Part shown: in pieces, positions 44,591 through 51,657 of the stretch
Numbering within the stretch: position 1 is the first letter of the stretch
How the letters are laid out: the number at the start of each line of letters is the position of its first letter
NCBI RefSeq assembly: GCF_014647135.1
Contig: NZ_BMOP01000027.1
Coordinates: 1 to 51,657, forward strand
Direction of reading: 5' to 3'
DNA: 51,657 bases
DNA from: Shewanella xiamenensis
GTDB lineage: Bacteria > Pseudomonadota > Gammaproteobacteria > Enterobacterales > Shewanellaceae
Translations under genes and position numbers: made by a program
The notes under the pieces: model-generated
What the model was told of the DNA's origin: nothing
The model's database searches: none
What the model saw: the letters and a program-made list of their open reading frames with translations, nothing else

Positions 44591-45021
44591 GTAATAGCCA
44601 TGACTATAAACAAGTGACCATTCTGTTAGTTGATGATGACGATGTGGATTATATGGCGGTGCAGAGGGCGATGAAGCAACTGCGTTTGCTTAATCCTCTT
44701 GTGCGAGCGAGGGATGGGCTTGAAGCACTTTCAATTCTGACGCATACCAACGCTATCAAGGGGTCATACTTGATCTTGCTCGATCTCAATATGCCCAGAA
44801 TGAATGGTTTTGAATTTCTTGAACATATTCGTTCTGATCCGACGTTGTCTTCTTCCGTTGTGTTTATGCTGACGACTTCTAGTACCGATGAAGATCGGAT
44901 GAGAGCCTACCGTCACCATGTGGCTGGTTACATGGTTAAAACAGATATTAAAGATGGTTTCCACAATATTTTTAATATGTTGGAAGGCTACTGGCGCATC
45001 GTTGAGCTTCCAAGCGTATAG
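44587..45021 (+). CDS. Rcp1-type single-domain response regulator
   Basis: A 144-aa receiver with no output domain: acidic pocket VDDDD (15-19), phospho-acceptor Asp66 (ILLDLNMP), Thr in MLTTSST, and Lys118 (GYMVKTDI). It overlaps the kinase gene by four bases and has an AAGGAGG ribosome site, so expression is coupled. It likely relays the CHASE kinase signal, perhaps to the next gene, the REC-GGDEF-EAL protein, through protein contact or competition for phosphate. Confidence 0.93.
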   Translation: MSNSHDYKQVTILLVDDDDVDYMAVQRAMKQLRLLNPLVRARDGLEALSILTHTNAIKGSYLILLDLNMPRMNGFEFLEHIRSDPTLSSSVVFMLTTSSTDEDRMRAYRHHVAGYMVKTDIKDGFHNIFNMLEGYWRIVELPSV

Positions 45022-45030
45022 GATGTGTAT

Positions 45031-46752
45031 ATGGATTTACTACTTATCGATGATGATGAAGTTGATAGAACCGCTATTATTCGAGCGCTACGACAGTCCA
45101 AGTTAGCTTTTAATGTGGTTGAGGCAAACTGTGCTTTTGATGGATTGAATCTTGCCTTGGAGCGTCATTTTGACGGGATTCTACTCGATTACCTATTGCC
45201 CGATGCTAATGGCTTAGAAGTGCTTATCAAGCTCAATTCTATGACTCAAGATCAAACTGTGGTGGTGATGTTGAGCCGTTACGAAGATGAAAAACTCGCT
45301 CAGCGTTGTATTGAGTTAGGTGCCCAAGATTTCTTACTTAAAGATGAAGTTAACTCAAGAATCCTGAGTCGTTCAATTCGTTACGCTAAACAGCGCGCCT
45401 CAATGGCACTTGCCCTACGAAATAGCCATCAGAAACTGAAAGAACTGGCGGAGCACGATTCACTCACCAAGTTGATGAATCGTTATGGATTTGAGCTGTG
45501 TTTAAATCGCGCCATTGCAAGAGCAAAACGCAGTAATGATTTTTTAGCCGTGATTTTACTTGATCTTGATGATTTTAAAGCGATTAATGACACGTTAGGT
45601 CACCAGACTGGTGATATTTTGTTGGTGAAAGTCGCATCTAGACTCAGTGCCGTGTTACGGGATGGTGACGTCATTGCTCGTTTAGGCGGGGATGAATTTG
45701 TGGTGTTAGTGACTGACAATGACTACAAATATTTCCCCATGATAGTGGCTAACCGTTTACTTAAAGCTTTTGAAGAAGTGTTTTGCCTTGGAGATAACGA
45801 TGTGATGATTGGCGCCAGTATTGGCGTGGCATTTTATAATGAAGCCGCCTCCGATAGCTCTGAGTTAATGAAATGCGCCGATATCGCCATGTATCGTGCT
45901 AAGAAAATGGGACGCAATCAGATCCAGTTTTATTCCGAGGCGCTAGATAAAGAAGTCCGCTACCGCAATCATATCGAGTCCAGCTTAAAAATGGCCTTAA
46001 GGCAGAATCAGTTTAAGGTTTATTATCAGGTGCAAGTTGACGCTCAAACACATCATATGGTGGGAATGGAGGCGTTAATTCGTTGGCAGCATCCCGAAGA
46101 TGGTTTGATTTCTCCTGACCAATTTTTGCCCATAGCGGAAGAAATTGGGTTGATGGAAGAAATCGGTGACTGGGTATTGTATGAAGCCTGCCGACAGGCC
46201 CAATATTGGCTGAGCCAATTAGCTCCAACAGGGCATCGCTTTACCATTGCCGTGAACTTATCTGCATCTCAAATTGGGCATATCAACTTATATGAGAAAA
46301 TCGCCCATGTTCTTAACGTGACAGGGCTAGCGCCCAGTGCACTTGAGTTGGAAATTACTGAAAACTGTTTGATTGAAGAACCCCATGAACATGCCAAGAT
46401 CCTCGATAAAATAGCCCAACTTGGAGTGCGATTTGCGTTGGACGATTTTGGTACCGGATTTTCATCCCTTGAACATATAAAGTTGTTCCCCATCAGCGTG
46501 TTAAAAATCGATAAAAGTTTTATTGCTTCCTACGATAAGGACGAAAAGGACACTCGTTTACTCACAGCGTTGCTTAACTTTGCCTATGGCTTTAACGTCA
46601 CCTCTGTTGCCGAGGGAATTGAAACCCTCGAGCAAGCGGAGTTTTGTACAGTAAGGCACTGCAATCTATTACAGGGATACTTCTTTTCTCGTCCTCTAGA
46701 AGCAAGCGAATTTGAAGCAAGGTTCATTACACCGTTAGTCACTAAATTGTGA
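45031..46752 (+). CDS. REC-GGDEF-EAL cyclic-di-GMP protein
   Basis: A 573-aa protein. The receiver has acidic DDDE (7-10) and phospho-acceptor Asp53 (ILLDYLLP). The diguanylate cyclase site is intact, GGDEF at 219-223, with inhibitory I-site R210-D-G-D213 five residues before it. The phosphodiesterase domain has EAL at 347-349 (GMEALIRWQHP), ELEITEN, DDFGTGFSS and a late VAEGIET, all as needed for EAL activity. Either activity could dominate. ATG 45031 is chosen over GTG 45025, since AGGA at 45020-45023 overlaps the previous stop. It is probably driven by the CHASE kinase/Rcp1 pair. Confidence 0.93.
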   Translation: MDLLLIDDDEVDRTAIIRALRQSKLAFNVVEANCAFDGLNLALERHFDGILLDYLLPDANGLEVLIKLNSMTQDQTVVVMLSRYEDEKLAQRCIELGAQDFLLKDEVNSRILSRSIRYAKQRASMALALRNSHQKLKELAEHDSLTKLMNRYGFELCLNRAIARAKRSNDFLAVILLDLDDFKAINDTLGHQTGDILLVKVASRLSAVLRDGDVIARLGGDEFVVLVTDNDYKYFPMIVANRLLKAFEEVFCLGDNDVMIGASIGVAFYNEAASDSSELMKCADIAMYRAKKMGRNQIQFYSEALDKEVRYRNHIESSLKMALRQNQFKVYYQVQVDAQTHHMVGMEALIRWQHPEDGLISPDQFLPIAEEIGLMEEIGDWVLYEACRQAQYWLSQLAPTGHRFTIAVNLSASQIGHINLYEKIAHVLNVTGLAPSALELEITENCLIEEPHEHAKILDKIAQLGVRFALDDFGTGFSSLEHIKLFPISVLKIDKSFIASYDKDEKDTRLLTALLNFAYGFNVTSVAEGIETLEQAEFCTVRHCNLLQGYFFSRPLEASEFEARFITPLVTKL

Positions 46753-46902
46753 AGATTATCTTACGTTTGACTAAGGCTTAGGTTTTCGTCTGGTGAGGAA
46801 TATTTTCTTGCTTTACACTGAGCAATAGACAAATATCAGCGCCCCTTTCTGATGCAATGTGCTCAGAGCTTCAATCACTGTGTTTAATTTGGTCATTTAG
46901 TA

Positions 46903-47808
46903 ATGAAAATCGGTATTTTATCTCAGTTTCCAGAATTGTATTCCACCCGACGTTTAGTGGCCGCCTGCGAAAGCCGTGGTCATGAGGCTGTGGTGATTAA
47001 TACCTTGAATTGCTACATGAATATTAATTCCGTTAAACCTAGCATTCATTATCAGGGAGAAGAATTAACAGGGTTTGATGCCATTATTCCGCGTATTCAT
47101 GCCAGTGTGACCTTTTATGGCTGCGCAGTCGTGCGCCAGTTTGAAATGATGGGTGTATTTGCCGCCAACGATTCAATTTCGATAGCACGCTCGCGGGATA
47201 AGTTACGTGCTCTGCAATTACTTTCACGTAAAGGCATTGGTATGCCTATCACTGGATTTGCCAATAAACCCAATGATATTCCTGATCTCATTAATATGGT
47301 GGGCGGTGCTCCTTTAGTGATCAAGTTACTCGAAGGTACGCAGGGGATTGGGGTGGTATTAGCGGAAACGAAAACCGCCGCTGAGAGCGTGATTGAAGCC
47401 TTTTTAGGGCTCAAAGCCAATATTTTGGTGCAAGAGTATATTCAAGAGTCCAACGGCAGTGATATTCGCTGTTTTGTGGTGGGTGATAAAGTGGTGGCCT
47501 CGATGAAGCGTCAGGGGCCAGAGGGCGATTTTCGTTCAAACTTACACTTAGGCGGCTGTGGTGAAAAAGTGAAAATTACGCCAGAAGAGCGCAAGATGGC
47601 CGTTGCCGCTGTTAAAGCGATGGGATTAGTCGTTGCAGGCGTGGATATTTTACGTTCGAATCGTGGCCCGTTGATCCTTGAGGTGAACTCAGCTCCTGGT
47701 ATCGAAGGTATTGAGCAAACTACGGGTATTTCGGTAACTGAGCCTATTGTGGAATATATTGAGAAAATGGTGTTAGCACGTAAGTCGAATCGGGCGGTGA
47801 TCGCTTAA
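46903..47808 (+). CDS. rimK: ribosomal protein S6 modification enzyme
   Basis: A 301-aa ATP-grasp ligase that adds glutamate residues to the C-terminus of ribosomal protein S6 (and can make poly-glutamate). Motifs include RDKLRALQLLSRKGIGMP, the ATP-grasp lysine region PLVIKLLEGTQGIGV, DIRCFVVGDKVVASMKR, and the metal-binding ILEVNSAPGIEGIE. Length matches E. coli RimK (300 aa). It stands alone and ends in a bidirectional terminator. Confidence 0.96.
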   Translation: MKIGILSQFPELYSTRRLVAACESRGHEAVVINTLNCYMNINSVKPSIHYQGEELTGFDAIIPRIHASVTFYGCAVVRQFEMMGVFAANDSISIARSRDKLRALQLLSRKGIGMPITGFANKPNDIPDLINMVGGAPLVIKLLEGTQGIGVVLAETKTAAESVIEAFLGLKANILVQEYIQESNGSDIRCFVVGDKVVASMKRQGPEGDFRSNLHLGGCGEKVKITPEERKMAVAAVKAMGLVVAGVDILRSNRGPLILEVNSAPGIEGIEQTTGISVTEPIVEYIEKMVLARKSNRAVIA

Positions 47809-47810
47809 TA

Positions 47811-47839
47811 AAAAACGCCGCGATTAACGCGGCGTGTTT
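47811..47839. terminator. bidirectional terminator between rimK and the TorF-like porin
   Basis: CGCCGCG (47816-47822) pairs with CGCGGCG (47828-47834), loop ATTAA, with flanking A-run and a T-rich tail. Confidence 0.85.
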
Positions 47840-47853
47840 CTTAGTTCTTTGTT

Positions 47854-48546
47854 TTATAAATCAAAGCTATAGGAGTAACCTAAAGCGATTTTAGCATCGT
47901 CATCAGCCAGATCAGTATCTGATACCATAAAAGAGACTGTGCCCATGCTGGTATCTGCACTAAGTGTTACGTTGTAATCGGCATAGTTATCCTCACCAAA
48001 CCAAGCTTCAACCACATCGCCCGTGGAGTAGCCATAGTGGAATGACAGGCTAAGTTTCTCGGTTAAAGGGAAAGATGCTGTGGCGGCAAGATAACTCATA
48101 TCTTTGTTATCGAGTGGTTCCGCCGCTACGTCATCACCCGCATTGATTACGTGGGAATAACTGAGTTCAACCCACTTCCAGGTAATAGCCCCGTGGAGCT
48201 CACCAAAATCGATGCTGCCTTCGGCATCCGGGTAGGCATAATAGAGATAGCCAAAATCATAGCTGAGATCGTCGGTGATGTTGCCACCGTAACCAGCATA
48301 GAGGTCTAACTCGTAGCTAGTGTCATTGCCAAAATCGACATTTGATGCCCACGTACCCGCATAAAATCCTGAGTCATGACTGTAGTCAAGACCGCCTTGG
48401 ATCGCGACCGCATCATTGGTTTGAGTCACTCCGCGCCATAGATAGTTTGATGTGCCGCCAATATTGCCGGATACCGCCGCAAAGACGTTAGTGGTTAGTA
48501 ATAATCCCGTCGATAATGCCAAAACGCTGTACAGTGATTTTCTCAT
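47854..48546 (-). CDS. TorF-family putative outer-membrane protein
   Basis: A 230-aa protein with a clear signal peptide (LYSVLALSTGLLLTTNVFA) and a beta-barrel-like body, beginning VSGNIGGTSNYLWRGVTQTN and ending in IALGYSYSFDL. The TSNYLWRG-T-N block and length match the Gcw_chp/TIGR02001 family, to which TorF belongs. Such proteins are predicted porins of unknown substrate. The ATG at 48546 directly starts the signal peptide, with GAGGGG about six bases upstream. An in-frame extension to 48648 would add residues incompatible with export. Confidence 0.87.
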   Translation of the reverse strand: MRKSLYSVLALSTGLLLTTNVFAAVSGNIGGTSNYLWRGVTQTNDAVAIQGGLDYSHDSGFYAGTWASNVDFGNDTSYELDLYAGYGGNITDDLSYDFGYLYYAYPDAEGSIDFGELHGAITWKWVELSYSHVINAGDDVAAEPLDNKDMSYLAATASFPLTEKLSLSFHYGYSTGDVVEAWFGEDNYADYNVTLSADTSMGTVSFMVSDTDLADDDAKIALGYSYSFDL

Positions 48547-48783
48547 ACTCATCCCCTCGATTGACTTATTTATCGATTCACTCATGCCACTTAAATACGG
48601 CGGCATTGGTGCATCATGGTTTTTTCTGATAAGGGAGTTGCTAATCACATGCCATTATTTGAACATCTTTAAAAACAACTGGTTACATAATTTATGTTAA
48701 TTAAATGTTTTAAAGTGCTCAAAAATGGAGCGGTGAACGCACTGTGTTTGTGCAAAAAATCATCTTTTATGCTTTCGTGAGGG

Positions 48784-48814
48784 AAAAAAAACGCCTCACA
48801 GAGGAGGCGTTTTA
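48784..48814 (-). terminator. Rho-independent terminator after HU
   Basis: ACGCCTC (48791-48797) pairs with GAGGCGT (48804-48810), loop ACAGAG; on the minus strand the stem is followed by eight T. Confidence 0.88.
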
Positions 48815-48834
48815 TAAAATCAATGTCGAGCGAA

Positions 48835-49107
48835 TTAGTTCACACTATCACGCAAGGTTTTACCCGCTTTAAACTTAGGCACAGTGGCTTCAGCGATCTG
48901 GATTTCTTTGCCCGTTTGTGGGTTACGACCAGTACGAGCTGCACGAGTCGCTGTTTCAAAGGAGCCAAATCCGACGATAGAGATTTTGTCACCGTTTTTC
49001 ATTGATTCAGTAATCGCCGCTTCGAAAGATTTCAATGCTCGTGCTGCTTCAGCTTTAGTGATATCGGCATTTTCTGCAATTTTGGCGATAAGTTCAGTTT
49101 TGTTCAT
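48835..49107 (-). CDS. hup: DNA-binding protein HU
   Basis: A 90-aa nucleoid protein. The N-terminal helices MNKTELIAKIAENADITKAE are canonical, as are the DNA-arm segment ARTGRNPQTGKEIQIAEA and the closing helix FKAGKTLRDSVN. HU binds and bends DNA and is abundant in the nucleoid. ATG 49107 (with AAGAGA upstream) gives the standard length; the longer frame to 49158 is rejected. It lies on the minus strand and ends at a strong terminator. Confidence 0.96.
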   Translation of the reverse strand: MNKTELIAKIAENADITKAEAARALKSFEAAITESMKNGDKISIVGFGSFETATRAARTGRNPQTGKEIQIAEATVPKFKAGKTLRDSVN

Positions 49108-49254
49108 TTTTATTGTCTCTTCTTTCCGTAGATTTATGTAAGTCAGCGAGCCTAACATGCCACAAGGTTAAAGCGTTGGAAAGCCCTTTGCTGCGGGCTT
49201 GTGTCATCGAAGTAACAAAATTGGAGGGTATTTGCGCCATTCGTGACTTAGGTT

Positions 49255-50052
49255 TTATTCTTCGAGCAACTGATATAAGAGTTGCTTAACCAATTTGGGT
49301 TCGAAGGGCTTGTCGCACAGGGCATTCACCCCAGCCTGAGATACATTACTTAAATGTGTATCGTTAGCCTCAGACGAGACCATTAAAATAGGCACGTGGG
49401 ATTGTTGACTTTCATTGCGGATAAATTGCGTTAATGCCAGTCCATCAACGCTGGGCATATTGTAATCAGTGATAATTAAATCAAACATATTATGACGCAT
49501 TAACTCAATGGCTTGCGCACCATCTTCTGCTTCGGTAATCAGTTTTATCCCCAAATTACCAATAGTTCGCTTGATCACATTACGTGCCATGCGACTGTCA
49601 TCAACCACAAGCACGCGTACATCGTGCACATCGAAGTGGCTTAAGTCGAGTTCATCGTGGCTGAGCAAATCGATGGTCGCATTTAGCGCCTTGCCTAAGT
49701 GTTCGGCATTAAAAGGTTTTGGCAGAATGGCGACTACGCCAGACTGGCGGAAAATCTCCAATTGTTCACGGCGACATTCACTTGAGATCAGCATAAATTG
49801 AATATCTTTATATTCACTTTTACTGCGCAGGTAGTTCAAAAACTCGGTCGCTGTTCCATCTTCAAAATGCATTGCACTGGCAATGAGATCGGGTTTGTGT
49901 CGAGCAATGAGTCTTTTAGCCTCTTCAATATTGGCAGCATTTTCGATGCTAACAATGCCTTCTTGCTGTAAGCGCTTGATGATAATGCGGCGCTGGGTTT
50001 CCGATGGCTCAATAATAAGCATCGATAATTCGTTAGGCGATAAATGAGTCAT
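49255..50052 (-). CDS. tandem-receiver response regulator, first receiver degenerate
   Basis: A 265-aa protein of two CheY-like domains and no output domain. The first (about 12-130) lacks the usual pair of acids (IIEPSET) and has Ala60 where the phosphorylated Asp should be (DLIASAMHFEDG), though PKPF is kept. The second (about 145-262) is complete: DD 151-152, Asp196 (IITDYNMP), Ser in VSSEAN and Lys248 (CDKPF). It could act as a phosphate-linked adaptor or scaffold. The start is ambiguous between GTG 50058 and ATG 50052; neither has a strong ribosome site. No kinase is next to it. Confidence 0.88.
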   Translation of the reverse strand: MTHLSPNELSMLIIEPSETQRRIIIKRLQQEGIVSIENAANIEEAKRLIARHKPDLIASAMHFEDGTATEFLNYLRSKSEYKDIQFMLISSECRREQLEIFRQSGVVAILPKPFNAEHLGKALNATIDLLSHDELDLSHFDVHDVRVLVVDDSRMARNVIKRTIGNLGIKLITEAEDGAQAIELMRHNMFDLIITDYNMPSVDGLALTQFIRNESQQSHVPILMVSSEANDTHLSNVSQAGVNALCDKPFEPKLVKQLLYQLLEE

Positions 50053-50125
50053 AGTCACAAGCTATTGGGCTTTTTTAGAAAGGCGTTAACTTAGGCGAGA
50101 AATAACTGCTTCGCAACACATTAAA

Positions 50126-50509
50126 TCAAGCTTTCAATTTTGCAGTTAAATAATCACGGGTTACCCGTGAAAATGCGATCCAATACTCTACTAATAGCAG
50201 GGCAATGATAGACAGCACCAGCGGTAACATCGGGATGTTATGACCCTCTACCACCACTTTAACGTCTTGAGGTGTAATCTGATAGGCGATAATGGCTGTG
50301 ACACCGAGTGCTGACAGGCCTAATGTTTGTAATCCAAGGTAAATTTTGAGCACTAAGCTAGACCAAGGTGCTTGCGTCAGTATGCCAAACAACACGGGCA
50401 ATACACCTAAGCTAAAGAGATCGAATGAACCCGTGGCAACCGCACGTAGCAGGGCAACAATGGCAAACAGAGTATAAAGGGTTATCAATAGGATTAGGCG
50501 TTTAGGCAT
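50126..50509 (-). CDS. small hypothetical membrane protein
   Basis: A 127-aa protein with about four hydrophobic segments (RLILLITLYTLFAIVALL, LGVLPVLFGILT, LGLQTLGLSALGVTAIIA, PLVLSIIALLLVEYWIAF). No family recognised. ATG 50509 gives the likely N-terminus MPKRLILLI; an upstream TTG at 50545 is less likely. Function unknown. Confidence 0.65.
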   Translation of the reverse strand: MPKRLILLITLYTLFAIVALLRAVATGSFDLFSLGVLPVLFGILTQAPWSSLVLKIYLGLQTLGLSALGVTAIIAYQITPQDVKVVVEGHNIPMLPLVLSIIALLLVEYWIAFSRVTRDYLTAKLKA

Positions 50510-50632
50510 AAAGTTAGGGTTACTGGCTAATGTGAAGTGGAGCAAGTGTAGGAAAAGCCCCGAACTGAGTCCAGCATAACCGTATTATCATGTAGAATAC
50601 GCCTTTGCTTGGGCATTAAATTAGGTTAAGTG

Positions 50633-51142
50633 ATGACAGAAGTAGAATTTTGGGACTTAGTGACCCGCAGTGAACCAGCGCAATCCCAAGAGTCTTTGGT
50701 TGAGGCATTAAAGCTGAAACTGAGTAAACTGAGTGATGAAGAGCTAAAAGTCTTTGATAAGCTGTTTGGTCAACAGATGCGCCGAAGTTATTTATGGTCG
50801 GTTTGGGGGGCGGCTTATATCATTACGGGGTGTGATTCTGATTATGCCTTTGCCGAGTTTCGTGCTTTTCTGATTTCACTTGGACAAGCCCGTTATGAGG
50901 CTGTGATTGCCCAGCCTGATTCGTTAGCGAAGTTAACTGCATGGCCAGAAAAGGATGGTTATGCCTATCCCTTTATTGAAGATTACGATCTTATTGCAGG
51001 GCAATTATACGAAGACCGAACGGGTAAAGAGTTGCCTTTTATGCCTTCGGGTAAAGCGACTCCCGTAGGCAAAAAATTTAGCACTAAACCCAAAGACTTA
51101 AGACTGCAATATCCTGAGCTTAGTGCGCGTTTTCCGTTTTAA
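50633..51142 (+). CDS. DUF4240 protein
   Basis: A 169-aa soluble protein. It opens MTEVEFWDLVTRS and has the family blocks LSDEELKVFDKLFGQQMRRS, WGAAYIITGCDSDYAFAEFR, and LISLGQARYEAVIAQPDSL, all typical of DUF4240. The C-terminal part is variable. Molecular role is unknown. ATG 50633 with AGG at seven bases; a GTG one codon earlier is less likely. Confidence 0.87.
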   Translation: MTEVEFWDLVTRSEPAQSQESLVEALKLKLSKLSDEELKVFDKLFGQQMRRSYLWSVWGAAYIITGCDSDYAFAEFRAFLISLGQARYEAVIAQPDSLAKLTAWPEKDGYAYPFIEDYDLIAGQLYEDRTGKELPFMPSGKATPVGKKFSTKPKDLRLQYPELSARFPF

Positions 51143-51148
51143 TTCGCC

Positions 51149-51463
51149 CTAGGAGCGCAAACATGCGTTACTGGTAACGTCGAAGGTCATGCCGTATTGG
51201 GTACACGTTTGGCGCATGAACTGATGCTCCTCCTGTGCTAATTGGCGGGTAAATTCTTGATCGAGCTGCTCAGTCAGGCGTTGCTCTGCAACTTGCTGTG
51301 ACTGGGCCAGTTTATCGAAGTGCGATTTTACTGCTTGTTGCTGTTCGGCCGTCAGTGTCGCAGCATGGCTGGATAAACTGATCAGTGTGCTGAGTGTGAG
51401 CAGAGTGCATAAGGTAAACTTTGTTATCACTACATGGCGTATGGGGGCCGTTTTTAGCTTCAT
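51149..51463 (-). CDS. small exported hypothetical protein
   Basis: A 104-aa protein with a signal peptide (ITKFTLCTLLTLSTLISLSSHAA) and a Gln/Glu-rich helical body (QLDQEFTRQLAQEEHQFM) ending in two Cys around CTQYGMTFDVTSNAC that may form a disulfide. No family recognised. ATG 51463 has GGAG at eight bases. It is convergent with the DUF4240 gene, with six bases between. Confidence 0.75.
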   Translation of the reverse strand: MKLKTAPIRHVVITKFTLCTLLTLSTLISLSSHAATLTAEQQQAVKSHFDKLAQSQQVAEQRLTEQLDQEFTRQLAQEEHQFMRQTCTQYGMTFDVTSNACLRS

Positions 51464-51657
51464 AGATAAACTCCAAATTAAAATCACCAGAACTCGGTTG
51501 GTTTTTAAATCGTCGTTTGGCTTTCATCGTGCATATATGGACCCATCCGGTTTGCAAGACATTCGATAACGATTTTGAGAAGAGTTCATTGCACCCATAT
51601 ATCCGGCCTGTTATTGAGGGATCCCTCTGGCCCTGATGGATATCTGCTTCTACAGTC
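51464..51657. other. window end, no gene seen
   Basis: Frames here overlap the neighbouring gene and look spurious. A GAGGGATCCCTC palindrome lies near 51616-51627, and two imperfect repeats of CATATATGG...CCATCCGG / CCCATATATCCGG occur at about 51532-51614. Confidence 0.4.

Noticed and set aside
48547..48648. N-terminal extension of the TorF-like porin
   Set aside because: It would precede the signal peptide with polar residues; ATG 48546 has a GAGGGG site.

Overview
The window looks like a chromosomal segment of a Shewanella-type gammaproteobacterium. The basis is the gene content: a periplasmic tetraheme cytochrome split from a Tat-exported flavoprotein reductase, an OprD-like porin, DUF3012 and DUF3313 lipoproteins, a TorF-like porin and HU. 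I infer the genus from recalled family resemblance; no search was run. No tRNA, rRNA, CRISPR array or intact transposase gene was seen.

Layout. 0-4 kb: a NERD protein with two kinase folds that both look catalytically dead, a gene-free stretch built of nested inverted repeats (about 2.28-2.87 kb), and a DUF3313 lipoprotein. 4-6 kb: a divergent ArsR regulator and ArsP-like (DUF318) permease with a Cys-rich loop, bounded by two copies of the same terminator hairpin. 6-13.6 kb: mostly housekeeping genes (fre, ubiD, an exported Tyr/His-rich protein, an MFS efflux pump, arfB, a STAS-like protein, a DUF3012 lipoprotein). Among them is a minus-strand aroQ / accB-like / SDR cluster whose accB-like product has Arg in place of the biotin-accepting Lys. 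13.7-20.8 kb: a heavy-metal RND efflux operon (small Cys/His protein, CzcC, CzcB, CzcA) followed by an ABM-fold protein. 20.8-26.5 kb: mscL, a LysR regulator divergent from an EmrAB-type pump, elaA, a second ABM protein and a small lipoprotein.

26.9-31.6 kb reads as one respiratory unit that looks more AT-rich than its neighbours: a GntR/FCD regulator, an outer-membrane porin, a Tat-exported FAD reductase and a tetraheme cytochrome. The last two correspond to the separate halves of a fumarate-reductase-type flavocytochrome c. The flavoprotein lacks the catalytic and substrate-binding arginines of fumarate reductases, so its electron acceptor is probably something else. The porin and reductase promoters share an 11-bp motif resembling a GntR/FCD operator. 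This is the best candidate in the window for an undescribed system.

31.9-38.5 kb is an arsenic island: arsR, arsC, acr3, an ArsP-like permease, a small redox-active thioredoxin-fold protein, a GAPDH paralogue, arsJ and a DUF2927 exported protein. It combines arsenite efflux with the GAPDH/ArsJ route that exports 1-arseno-3-phosphoglycerate, and possibly organoarsenical efflux.

38.6-51.6 kb: an MBL/beta-CASP protein, a QEGLA-motif protein, a small PA3496-like protein, a signalling operon (CHASE-PAS histidine kinase, single-domain regulator, REC-GGDEF-EAL protein), rimK, a TorF-like porin, HU, a tandem-REC protein whose first receiver has lost its phospho-acceptor, and several small hypotheticals.
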